Below, piece after piece: positions 25,037-33,156 of a stretch of 46,305 nucleotides of DNA (position 1 is the stretch's first letter; each line of letters begins with the position of its first letter). The DNA comes from Planctomycetaceae bacterium (GTDB lineage Bacteria > Planctomycetota > Phycisphaerae > Phycisphaerales > SM1A02). The notes below the pieces were generated by a model, which was given only the letters and a program-made list of their open reading frames with translations, made no database searches and had not been told where the DNA came from. The stretch covers positions 1 through 46,305 of the forward strand of contig CANJHD010000011.1 in NCBI GenBank assembly GCA_947474065.1, written 5' to 3'. A program made the translations under genes and the position numbers.

Positions 25037-25396
25037 CCATCTGCGGGCTTGACAATCTGTAGGAGCAACAGCCCGCGGCACGTTAAAAATGCCGCGGGCC
25101 CGGGTGCTGGGCCCCACCCCACGTGGGAGCCCCGCTCCGCGGACCCGCTGCTGCCCTTGCGGGCAGTGTGGAGGGTGCCGCCAATCGGGCACATGCGCAA
25201 GGACTATCGGGCGTGAATCTGCAGACTATTTGTGGTTTATTCAGGCAAGGACGCCTGTCGAGCGGCGCTCGCCTCGCGGTCTGCCCGCACTTGGCGGCTG
25301 CTGCGACGGACATCTGCGCGGATCGAACCCGGTAAATAATCAACAATCACTGTGGTTTCTTGAGTACAGAACGGTGATCCATGGCACACTCTTGGC
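25037..25396 (+). other. Gene-free, GC-rich, hairpin-dense intergenic region
   Basis: No credible coding sequence in these 360 bases. Several compact inverted repeats crowd 25071-25190: the 10-bp repeat at 25071-25099, CCCACGTGGG, GGAGC-CCC-GCTCC, CTGCCC-TTGC-GGGCAG (25151-25166) and GTGCC-...-GGCAC (about 25175-25191). This could be a terminator array after the kinase gene, a leader of the dockerin-tailed protein gene, or an independent structured RNA. I tested by eye for SRP RNA (no GGAAGG...AGCAGCC core), tmRNA (no tag frame or CCA end) and RNase P RNA, without a match. The right part, 25335-25396, is less GC-rich and probably holds the promoter of the next gene. Confidence 0.5.
25071..25099. 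repeat. Perfect 10-bp inverted repeat after the kinase gene
   Basis: GCCCGCGGCA (25071-25080) and TGCCGCGGGC (25090-25099) flank a 9-nt loop CGTTAAAAA. It is a very stable hairpin 35 bp after the kinase stop. No T tract follows on either strand, so it is not a standard intrinsic terminator. Confidence 0.75.
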
Positions 25397-26959
25397 ATGA
25401 CATCACAATCTGCCAATACACGTATCGGTGCAGCATTCATTGCCACTTGTATGTGCTGCGCCTCCGCCTTGGCTCAGTTCACTACAAGCGCCGCCACGCC
25501 AGACGTATTGGCTACGGGAAACAACGACCAGGTTCAGTCCAAGGTGGTGAACATCCCCACCGGCGGCTTCTACATGAGCTGGTACGACAACAGTGCCGGC
25601 GGCTATGACCCGTGGGTGCAGCGCTACGACGCAAACGGCATTGGATTGTGGCCCAACAAAGGTGTTCGAGTACTGGACACCAATTTCAGCAGCACTGAAG
25701 ATTACGGTCTGACGTCTGATGCGGCAGGCAACGCGGTCATCGTCACTCGCAGTGACAGTGGCAGCCTCAAGATCATTGCACAAGCGGTCTCACCATCCGG
25801 GGCGCTTCTTTGGGGCGCCAATGGTGTCACCCTTTCAAGCACCGCCTCGGTCAATGCTCCGAAAGCTGGTCGAGCCGGTGATGGCGCAGCGGTGGCTGGT
25901 TGGACAGAAGGCAGCCGAGCGAAAGTGATGCGCCTCACGCCCGAGGGAACGCCTGCATGGGCGTCTGTCGTCACCATTTCAGATGGCACCGCGACCACCT
26001 TTCTTTCTGACTTGCAACCAGGTGACGGCGGCACCGTGATTGCATCGATCGTCCGCTACCAAACGTTCAACGCCGCAAAGACTCTGCAGGCACAAAAGTT
26101 CTCATCGACCGGCGTGGCGCAGTGGGTGTCAACCAACGTTCGCGTCTTCACGTCTGGTTCACTGCAATTTGGCAACTTCCCGTCCTTTATTGCTGACGGT
26201 GAAGGCGGCGCGATCTTTGCTTGGTACGGCACCGGACCGCTGCAAAGTTACGCGCAGTGGGTATCTCCAACCGGAGATCTCCGCTTTGGGCCCAACGGTT
26301 CAGGAGTGACCGCCACCACAACACTGGAACGCGTTTCGCCAACGGCCGCATACGACCCGATACTTCGGCGCATCTACCTCGCATGGAACGAGCATGTGCC
26401 CAACTCGAGCATTTACGGATCCGGCGGACAGAGCTTTTCAGAAGCCGGAACGCGACTCTGGGGCGAGGCTGGTCTGACATTCTCACCGACCGACACCACC
26501 TACGAAGAAACCCAAGCTCGCGTTGCCATGCTTGGCGAATTCCCAACCTTCTCATCCGTGCGATCACCGGCATACGGTTCGCAGATGTCTCGCGCATACT
26601 CCTATGACTCGATTGGCACTCCGCGCTGGATGGCTCCGGTGGAACTGACGCCAGGTGGCTTCGTGGGACGCATGGTGTTCATGCCTACTTCTGGTTCGCC
26701 TGCGGGCGTGTTGGCTATCTGGGAATCCGGCGCCGTGGGAGTGACGGACCTTGTGGGTGCGCGTCTCAATGCTGACGGCACGCTTGGACTGCCTTCCGTA
26801 TGCGGCGATCTCAATGGTGATGGTGCCGTCACGGGCGCAGACCTTGGTCTACTTCTTGGCGGATGGGGACCAGCCAATGGTTCCCCGTTCGACCTCAATC
26901 ATGATGGCGTAGTGAACGGTGCCGACCTTGGAATACTCCTAGGCTGCTGGACCGCCTGA
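25397..26959 (+). CDS. Exported protein with C-terminal dockerin-like tail
   Basis: A 520-residue exported protein. The signal peptide ends near A-S-A-L-A-Q-F (about residue 27). The middle 430 residues carry repeated W-x-x-x-G and D-x-x-G-x-x-x-W patterns (for example V-Q-R-Y-D-A-N-G-I-G-L-W, S-P-S-G-A-L-L-W-G, S-S-T-G-V-A-Q-W) that suggest a beta-propeller-like or WD-like repeat fold; no enzyme motif is seen. The last 50 residues are a pair of calcium-loop segments, DLNGDGAVTGADLG and DLNHDGVVNGADLG, each followed by a Trp, as in dockerin type I repeats. No cohesin-bearing protein is in the window, so in this lineage the tail may serve as a sorting or anchoring tag. The gene converges with hrpA, 26 bp between stops. 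Confidence 0.85.
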   Translation: MTSQSANTRIGAAFIATCMCCASALAQFTTSAATPDVLATGNNDQVQSKVVNIPTGGFYMSWYDNSAGGYDPWVQRYDANGIGLWPNKGVRVLDTNFSSTEDYGLTSDAAGNAVIVTRSDSGSLKIIAQAVSPSGALLWGANGVTLSSTASVNAPKAGRAGDGAAVAGWTEGSRAKVMRLTPEGTPAWASVVTISDGTATTFLSDLQPGDGGTVIASIVRYQTFNAAKTLQAQKFSSTGVAQWVSTNVRVFTSGSLQFGNFPSFIADGEGGAIFAWYGTGPLQSYAQWVSPTGDLRFGPNGSGVTATTTLERVSPTAAYDPILRRIYLAWNEHVPNSSIYGSGGQSFSEAGTRLWGEAGLTFSPTDTTYEETQARVAMLGEFPTFSSVRSPAYGSQMSRAYSYDSIGTPRWMAPVELTPGGFVGRMVFMPTSGSPAGVLAIWESGAVGVTDLVGARLNADGTLGLPSVCGDLNGDGAVTGADLGLLLGGWGPANGSPFDLNHDGVVNGADLGILLGCWTA

Positions 26960-26985
26960 CCGAACCCGCATTCACGCTCAACCAT

Positions 26986-29900
26986 TCACGAACGCCCTCG
27001 ATCGCGCCACGCGCGCTCGAGTCGTTCTGCGCTGATGGGGATCGGCGTGCGCAATTCCTGGGCAAACAGGCTCACCCGGTATTCCTCAAGAAGCATCCGA
27101 AACGGCGCGATCGTGGCAGTGCCCCGGCCCTCGGCGGCAAGCGCTGCCTCGGCCTTGGTGATCTCGTCCTCCCAGCGCGCCACTTCCGCCATGGCAACAG
27201 CATCGCGTGCGGGCCCCGCCGTTCGTAACTTCCGAGCGCGCAGACCCAACGCGGCTACGTAGCGAATGAGATGCGGAACGTCCTGCCATGGAATGCGCGA
27301 AAGCGCGTCCGGTGCGGCCAGGCGCTGCCGCTGCCGGGCAATGTCATCAACTGCCGCCCGCCATGTCGGAGGGGTTGGACCGTCGACGGCCTCAAGAACC
27401 TCAACGGACCGCGTATGGAGCGCAAGCGCGGCACGAATGACATCTTGCACAGCGGTGCTGAGCGCGGCAGCCCCTTGATCGACCCGTGCTTCAAACTCTG
27501 CGGGCGTTCGCACGATCGGTCGGTCATCAACAAAGGCGCGCCCCGCAACCGCCGAAACCAGCGCGGACATCAGCGCATCGCGACCGAGTCGTGTTGATGC
27601 GATCCATGTCATCAGTAACTCTTGGAATCCCGATGCGTATTCAAGATGATGCCGAATTGCGTCACGCGCGGCAATGGAATGAAGCGTGCGGAGCGCGAGG
27701 CGTGTTGCGCGTTCTGCCGTATCCGAGTCAGGCGCAAGGCCGAGCGACACGGATGTCCCGCAATCAACCAGCATGGGCCAGGCAATCACACGCATACCGT
27801 CAACGGTTGCCTCAATGCGCTCTGGAAGTTCGTCAAAGTCAAAGCTGCGTAAGCCAGAACGGTTCCAGTTGCTATGGAATGCGCGTTCCAGTAGTCCCTC
27901 TCGATGAGCGGCGGCCTTCGGCGCAAGCGAGCGGCGCAGCGCAGCGATGTCATCACCTGCAGCAAGCACATCTCCGGAATCAGAGACCACCTCAATATGC
28001 AAGCGCAGGTGCGGAGGCAATTGCGAGCGATCAAAGTCGCCTGCCGTCAGCGACATTCCCGCCACTTTGGCGAGATGCGCCGCAACCACTTCAAGGATGG
28101 AGCCCTGAGCAAATGGAATGGATTCCGCAGCTGCTTCGGCCACTTCGCGAAGTGGAAAGAGACGGACCCGCAGCCGCTTGGGCAGCGTGCGAATGAGTGC
28201 CTCAATCTTCTCGGCAAGAAGCCCGGGAACGAGCCATTCAAGCCGATCGGTGGTTGCCGATCCAAGATCGCCGAGCGTGATCCGCGCATGGATTCCATCG
28301 AGTGCCGTGCCAGGGGCGAGTTCGTAGCGCAAATCAGCGGAAGCGCCGCCGCCAATTTCAATGGCATCGGGAAATCGCGCAGCCATATCTGCGTCGGGAG
28401 CACTCGCTAAGAGATCTGCTTCGCGCATAAAGAGCATGCGGCTATCGCGCGTTTCAATGCGATGTCGCCACCGCTCGAATGATGGAATGCTGTGCACATC
28501 AGCCGGAACGCGAGCGTCAAAGAACGCGAAGCGCGCCTCACTATCAACAAGAAGCCCGCGCTCGCGTCGCTTGGCTTCCATAGCCTCGATACGCAAACGC
28601 AATGCGTGATTGTGCTTTATGAATGGAGCGTCCAAGTCACAATCGCCGTCCACTAAGGCGCACTGAATAAAGATATTGCGAGCATCCTCTGGCTGCACTG
28701 GTCCCCACGGAACGCGGCGACGCGGAACGATGGTGAGTTCACCAAACTGAACGCGCTCCCATGCCGCAACCTGCCCTGTGGCACGCACCCAGTGCGGTTC
28801 AGATCGAATGCGTTCGACCAAGTGCGGGGCAATGCGCTCCACCCAGTCGCCTTGGACGCGCGCGAGTGTTCGGCCGAAGCGTCGTGAAGTTTCCACGATT
28901 TCCGCAGCAACTACCCAGTTTGGAGTACGTCGCGCCAATGTTGAGCCTGGAAAGATTGCAAATCGCCCACCAGTAGCCGTGCGATACTCGCCATCCTCGC
29001 CTCGGAATCCAAGTTGCGAAACAAAGCCCGCCAGCATGGCACGATGGATGCGATTTGGATCACTCTCATTTGCTAAAGGAGCAGCGCGGATACCGAGTCT
29101 CTCGGAAACCATCGATCGCAACTGCTCATGCAACTCAGACCATTCACGCATGCGCTGGTGAGAAATAAAGTGCTCGCGACACCAGCGACGAAGGGCAGAA
29201 CTTCCAAGTGCTGCGCTCTCTGTTCGCCAGCGCCTCCACAACTTGAGTAACGAGAGAAAGTCACTCTCTTGATCGCGAAAGATCAATTGCGCAAAGTCTG
29301 CTGCGCCGCCCTGGCCAGCTGGTCGCTCGCGCGGGTCTTGAACCGAGAGTGCGGCAGCGATGACCAGTGCTTCAGCCAGCACCCCTTCGTCCACTGCTGC
29401 AAGCACGGTACGAGCAAGCCGCGGGTCAACGGGAAGTGTTGCCATGCGCTTGCCGAGCGGGGTCAAATTTCCGCGTCGGTCAACAGCGCCAAGTTCTGCC
29501 AGCGTTTCAAGACCCTCCGCAACGAGGCGCGGACTTGGTGTTTCCAGGAACGGGAATTGGGCAATTTCGCCAAGACCCAGCGACTTCATCTGCAGAATGA
29601 CGTTGGCGAGATTTGTTCGCAGGAGTTCGGGCGCAGTGAATGGCTCACGCGCCAAGAAATCCTCTTCGGAATACAGTCGAATGCATACGCCCGGGCCAAC
29701 GCGTCCGCAGCGTCCCTTGCGTTGATCGGCGGAAGCGCGCGCGATCGGTTCAACGGGAAGGCGCAGAACGCGGGTGCGTCCAGACCAGCGTGCAATGCGG
29801 GCGATTCCGGTATCCACCACAAAGCGAATACCCGGAACAGTCACACTGGTTTCCGCAACATTGGTCGCCAGAATGATGCGCCGCGCGCGACCGGTGTGGA

Positions 29901-30891
29901 ATACGCGGTCTTGCTCCGCTACCGGAAGGCGCGCATAGAGCGGCAGCACTTCAACGCCGCGCGCCGCGGGCACCCGCGAGAGTGCGTCGGCCGCATCTTG
30001 AATATCACGTTCTCCACCTAAGAAGACGAGAATGTCACCAGGGCCGGAAGCAAGACATTCTTCGACGCCCTTCACCGCGCGCTCAGCTGGCGAACTGTCG
30101 GACGCCTCTTCATCAATCGGTCGCCAGCGCGTTTCAATGGGATGCAAGCGGCCATCAACCTGCACGACCGGCGCATTTCCAAAGTGCTGACTGAAACGAT
30201 CTACATCGATGGTCGCTGATGCAACGATCACCTTTAGGTCTGGACGCTTTGGTAAGAGGCGCTTTAAATACCCAAGCAGGAAGTCAATATTGAGACTGCG
30301 TTCGTGCGCTTCGTCGACAATGACGGTGTCGGAGCGCAACAGCAACGGGTCGCGCTCAATCTCTGCGAGCAACACGCCGTCGGTCACCACTCGCACCAGC
30401 GATTGTTCGGAAGTGCGGTCGTCAAATCGCACTTTGAATCCCACCGTGCCGCCGAGCGCAGTTTGCAACTCTGCGGCGATGCGCGCGGCCACGCTGCGCG
30501 CTGCGATCCGGCGCGGCTGAGTCATCGTGACCATGCCGTCGACCCCGCGTCCAGCCTCAAGGCAGATCTTGGGCAGCTGGGTGGTCTTGCCCGAGCCTGT
30601 GTCGCCGCTGACGATCACCACCTGGTGGTTGTCCAGAGCCTCCCGGATCCGGTCCCGCGCCTGGGCCACCGGTAACTCGTCCGGGTAGGTCACCGCCGGA
30701 ACGCGCGCCGCCCGCTCGGCCCGGCGCTCGGTACTTCGAGCAACATCCCTCTCAATGGCCGCCAAGGCCCCCGCGGAGGGCTGCTCTCGCCCGCGCCGCG
30801 TCAATCCCGCGATCCGACGCCGAAACACGGGCTGTTCCTGGGTGGGACAGCCCGCAACGAGCTCCTGAAGACGAAGGATCCTTTCGAGCAC
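26986..30891 (-). CDS. hrpA: DEAH-box RNA helicase HrpA
   Basis: An ATP-dependent 3'-5' RNA helicase of the DEAH/RHA family; in E. coli HrpA acts on ribosomes and mRNA. Walker A GDTGSGKTT is at residues 96-104, DEAH at 193-196, then V-A-S-A-T-I-D, followed by the helicase C-terminal domain (T-N-V-A-E-T-S-V, Q-R-K-G-R-C-G-R-V-G), the HA2/OB-fold part and the long HrpA-specific C-terminal region. Its 1301 residues match the usual 1300, so it is full length. Translation starts at GTG 30891, right beside the divergent tRNA-Val gene (40 bp). Confidence 0.95.
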   Translation of the reverse strand: MLERILRLQELVAGCPTQEQPVFRRRIAGLTRRGREQPSAGALAAIERDVARSTERRAERAARVPAVTYPDELPVAQARDRIREALDNHQVVIVSGDTGSGKTTQLPKICLEAGRGVDGMVTMTQPRRIAARSVAARIAAELQTALGGTVGFKVRFDDRTSEQSLVRVVTDGVLLAEIERDPLLLRSDTVIVDEAHERSLNIDFLLGYLKRLLPKRPDLKVIVASATIDVDRFSQHFGNAPVVQVDGRLHPIETRWRPIDEEASDSSPAERAVKGVEECLASGPGDILVFLGGERDIQDAADALSRVPAARGVEVLPLYARLPVAEQDRVFHTGRARRIILATNVAETSVTVPGIRFVVDTGIARIARWSGRTRVLRLPVEPIARASADQRKGRCGRVGPGVCIRLYSEEDFLAREPFTAPELLRTNLANVILQMKSLGLGEIAQFPFLETPSPRLVAEGLETLAELGAVDRRGNLTPLGKRMATLPVDPRLARTVLAAVDEGVLAEALVIAAALSVQDPRERPAGQGGAADFAQLIFRDQESDFLSLLKLWRRWRTESAALGSSALRRWCREHFISHQRMREWSELHEQLRSMVSERLGIRAAPLANESDPNRIHRAMLAGFVSQLGFRGEDGEYRTATGGRFAIFPGSTLARRTPNWVVAAEIVETSRRFGRTLARVQGDWVERIAPHLVERIRSEPHWVRATGQVAAWERVQFGELTIVPRRRVPWGPVQPEDARNIFIQCALVDGDCDLDAPFIKHNHALRLRIEAMEAKRRERGLLVDSEARFAFFDARVPADVHSIPSFERWRHRIETRDSRMLFMREADLLASAPDADMAARFPDAIEIGGGASADLRYELAPGTALDGIHARITLGDLGSATTDRLEWLVPGLLAEKIEALIRTLPKRLRVRLFPLREVAEAAAESIPFAQGSILEVVAAHLAKVAGMSLTAGDFDRSQLPPHLRLHIEVVSDSGDVLAAGDDIAALRRSLAPKAAAHREGLLERAFHSNWNRSGLRSFDFDELPERIEATVDGMRVIAWPMLVDCGTSVSLGLAPDSDTAERATRLALRTLHSIAARDAIRHHLEYASGFQELLMTWIASTRLGRDALMSALVSAVAGRAFVDDRPIVRTPAEFEARVDQGAAALSTAVQDVIRAALALHTRSVEVLEAVDGPTPPTWRAAVDDIARQRQRLAAPDALSRIPWQDVPHLIRYVAALGLRARKLRTAGPARDAVAMAEVARWEDEITKAEAALAAEGRGTATIAPFRMLLEEYRVSLFAQELRTPIPISAERLERAWRDRGRS

Positions 30892-30931
30892 TGCGCGCGG
30901 ATTGTAGGTCTGTATCCTCTCCGAATCATTG

Positions 30932-31004
30932 GGGCGCTTAGCTCAGTGGCAAGAGCGCTGCTTTTACACAGCAGTGGTCACTGGTTCGAATCCAGTAGCG
31001 CCCA
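30932..31004 (+). tRNA. tRNA-Val (anticodon UAC)
   Basis: A complete 73-nt cloverleaf: acceptor GGGCGCT (30932-30938) with AGCGCCC (30997-31003), discriminator A at 31004; D arm GCTC/GAGC; anticodon arm CTGCT-TTTACAC-AGCAG with anticodon TAC at 30965-30967; T arm ACTGG-TTCGAAT-CCAGT. It reads GUA and, by wobble, other valine codons. CCA is not encoded. A TATCCT at 30913-30918 could be its -10 box. Confidence 0.97.
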
Positions 31005-31026
31005 TTTAATCGCCGGATAGTCACTT

Positions 31027-31052
31027 TGTTTGGGATACCTGTTTGGGACACG
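31027..31052. repeat. Two-copy 13-nt tandem repeat before the FlgI-like gene
   Basis: TGTTTGGGATACC and TGTTTGGGACACG follow each other directly, differing at two of 13 positions. They lie between tRNA-Val and the FlgI-like lipoprotein gene and might be a regulator site; two copies may also be chance. The rest of 31005-31167 holds no gene. Confidence 0.45.
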
Positions 31053-31167
31053 GCCGCCGCGAAGTGCGTCGGCAGATCACGGATTGTTCTTGCCCCGCAC
31101 CCCCCCGTATCACTTCACGTTCTGTATGCCCCGGCCATCGCCCTTCCACTTTCGCCGCCACCTGCCG

Positions 31168-33060
31168 ATGATGCCCGCGCTGCGCCCGATCATGCTCGCT
31201 GCGGCGACCGCAGTCATGGTCATCACCGGATGCGCTGACATGATGGTGGAGCGTGCGGATCCTGCCCTGCAAAAGGCGGCCGTCAATCGAGACGCTGTGA
31301 ATGTAGCGGCCACCGACATCGACCCCATCATGCGCGGCACGGTGGCTTCGGAAACTTCTCTGGTTGGCTTTGATCCACTGGTTGTGCGCGGCTACGGAAT
31401 AGTTGTTGGGCTTCGCGACACGGGAAGTCGACAAATGCCGTCCGATGTGCGCGCGTTCCTTTCACAGGAACTCTCCAAGCGTGGATTCGGCAGCGGCGCT
31501 CCTGGGTCGCCGAAGATGACACCGCAGGAACTTCTGAACTCGAGCGACAGTGCCGTAGTGATCGTTGAGGGCGTGATTCCACCAGGTGCGCCCAAGGGTT
31601 CGCGATTTGATATTCGCGTGACCACCGCTCCGGGCACATCAACTACCAGCCTCGAGGGCGGACGTCTCTTGGTTGCCGACTTACGACCTGGCCCGCTGTT
31701 CACCGGCAGCCGGCAACCATTCCCACTGGCCGAGGGAGCCGGATCCATCGTGATCAATCCGTTCGTTGAACCCAACGCAACGCAGCGCGACACGATCAAC
31801 CGAAGTAGCGGACGCATTCTCGACGGTGGCCTCCTCAGCAAGGACATGAAGCTGAAATTGCGATTGCAGACGCCGAGCCATTCACGATCCGAAAGCATTC
31901 AGAACACCATTAATACGCTGTTCCCACTTGAATCAAAGCAAAAAGATCAAACGGCGCATGGACGTTCCGGAGAAACCATCGACCTGACGGTTCCGCCCTC
32001 GTACCGCACTCGCACAGGTGAGTTTGCGGAACTAGTTCGCCACACCCCATTGAATGTTGAAAACGCGGAACAGACTGCAATGGCGATTAGGCGATCACTG
32101 CTATCGAACCCAGGCGCCGCTGGTGCTGCGAGTTGGCGCTGGCAGGCACTCGGGAAGCGCGCACTGCCCATGATTCAGGATCTGTACGAGTACCCCGAGG
32201 AGCAGCCTCGCTTTGCAGCACTGAATACCGGAGCGAAACTCAACGACATGCTTGCCGTGGCGCCGTTGTTGCAGATGGCCCACAGCAGCGATTCGATCAC
32301 GTATCGCACCGAATCAATTAAATTGCTGGGGCGCATGGGCGTGAATGCTGAAATTGAACTCGGTCTTCGCGAACTTCTCGACGATCCAGATGTAGAGATC
32401 CGCCTTGCCGCATTTGAGGCGCTCGACAAGCGGCGCGATCCGCACATCATCGGCATCGAGATGGGAAAAAAGTTTGTACTCAATGTTGTGCCAAGCAAGT
32501 ACAAGATGATTTACGTGTCACAGAGCGGCCAGCCGCGCGTGGTGATCTTTGGCGAAGATGTTGAAGTGAAGCGCCCGATGACGCTCTACACCTGGAGCGG
32601 TCGGTTGATCATCAAGGCGGATGAAGGCGACAAACTCCTCGAAGTGTTCTACCGCGAGCGTCCCGAGACCCCGGCTGTTGTTGACCGAGTGAAGCCGGAC
32701 CTGTCCTCAATGGTTGGCTACTTTGCCCGTCGCCCCACCCCCGACCGACCGGAGTCCGGCCTCAATTTCACCTACAGCGAGACAATTAGTGCCCTCCACG
32801 AGTTGTGGCGCCTAAAATATATTTCCTGTGATTTCCGGGCTGAGCAGGATCGAATCTTGGCCGAAGTCCTCCGCGACGACAAAGGCGAGAAGGATTTGAG
32901 ACCTGAATTTAAGGCAGAAGATGGAGATCCCGATTCTGAGGATGTCAGCCCGAAAAGTATTTCCGAGATCGGCGCCTCCCGAGGAAGCGATTTAGAGACA
33001 GCTTCCGTGGGATCCGGACTTGATGCCGCGAAGGCGCGGAAGGATACTGTCCCCCGTTGA
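31168..33060 (+). CDS. FlgI-like lipoprotein with HEAT-like repeats
   Basis: A 630-residue lipoprotein: a hydrophobic signal ends in the lipobox V-I-T-G-C (Cys22). Residues about 60-330 resemble the flagellar P-ring protein FlgI: L-V-V-R-G-Y-G-I-V-V-G-L-R-D-T-G-S, V-V-I-V-E-G-V-I-P-P-G-A-P-K-G-S-R-F-D-I-R-V and S-L-E-G-G-R-L-L-V. In true FlgI these read G-Y-G-L-V-V-G-L-x-G-T-G and V-x-V-x-A-x-L-P-P-F-A-x-x-G-x-x-I-D-V-x-V. Residues about 340-440 look like two or three HEAT repeats (A-x-K-L-N-D-M-L-A-V-A-P-L, L-x-E-L-L-D-D-P-D-V-E-I-R-L-A-A-F-E-A-L). The C-terminal part is unrecognised and ends in an acidic tail. No other flagellar gene is nearby, and FlgI is normally a periplasmic protein, not a lipoprotein. 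An envelope-associated ring or scaffold role is a guess. Confidence 0.8.
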   Translation: MMPALRPIMLAAATAVMVITGCADMMVERADPALQKAAVNRDAVNVAATDIDPIMRGTVASETSLVGFDPLVVRGYGIVVGLRDTGSRQMPSDVRAFLSQELSKRGFGSGAPGSPKMTPQELLNSSDSAVVIVEGVIPPGAPKGSRFDIRVTTAPGTSTTSLEGGRLLVADLRPGPLFTGSRQPFPLAEGAGSIVINPFVEPNATQRDTINRSSGRILDGGLLSKDMKLKLRLQTPSHSRSESIQNTINTLFPLESKQKDQTAHGRSGETIDLTVPPSYRTRTGEFAELVRHTPLNVENAEQTAMAIRRSLLSNPGAAGAASWRWQALGKRALPMIQDLYEYPEEQPRFAALNTGAKLNDMLAVAPLLQMAHSSDSITYRTESIKLLGRMGVNAEIELGLRELLDDPDVEIRLAAFEALDKRRDPHIIGIEMGKKFVLNVVPSKYKMIYVSQSGQPRVVIFGEDVEVKRPMTLYTWSGRLIIKADEGDKLLEVFYRERPETPAVVDRVKPDLSSMVGYFARRPTPDRPESGLNFTYSETISALHELWRLKYISCDFRAEQDRILAEVLRDDKGEKDLRPEFKAEDGDPDSEDVSPKSISEIGASRGSDLETASVGSGLDAAKARKDTVPR

Positions 33061-33143
33061 CTAGCCGCCCCTTGCTCAGGGCGGACGGTCTGAGCAGTCC
33101 ACATGAGCCGCGCGTCCCAGGAAGGGGCGCGCGAATACCCGAC

Positions 33144-33150
33144 AGGAGGT
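33144..33150 (+). promoter_or_regulatory. Perfect Shine-Dalgarno that sets the smc TTG start
   Basis: AGGAGGT lies 6 nt before TTG 33157 and is fully complementary to the 16S anti-Shine-Dalgarno. Starting there gives [14 protein letters not shown], the usual SMC N-terminus. The ATG at 33103 in the same frame has no such site. Confidence 0.8.
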
Positions 33151-33156
33151 CTTGCC

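Noticed and set aside
25071-25099. Standard intrinsic terminator after the ABC1 kinase gene
   Set aside because: The stem is strong but neither strand has a T tract next to it, so I list it only as an inverted repeat.
25090-25210. SRP RNA, tmRNA or a second RNase P fragment
   Set aside because: The SRP core GGAAGG...AGCAGCC, a tmRNA tag frame with CCA end, and RNase P consensus blocks are all missing.
26810-26956. Cellulosome component
   Set aside because: The tail is dockerin-like, but no cohesin, scaffoldin or glycoside hydrolase is seen in the window.
33103-33156. ATG 33103 as the start of smc
   Set aside because: It adds 18 residues foreign to SMC and lacks a ribosome site, while TTG 33157 has a perfect one and yields the canonical N-terminus.
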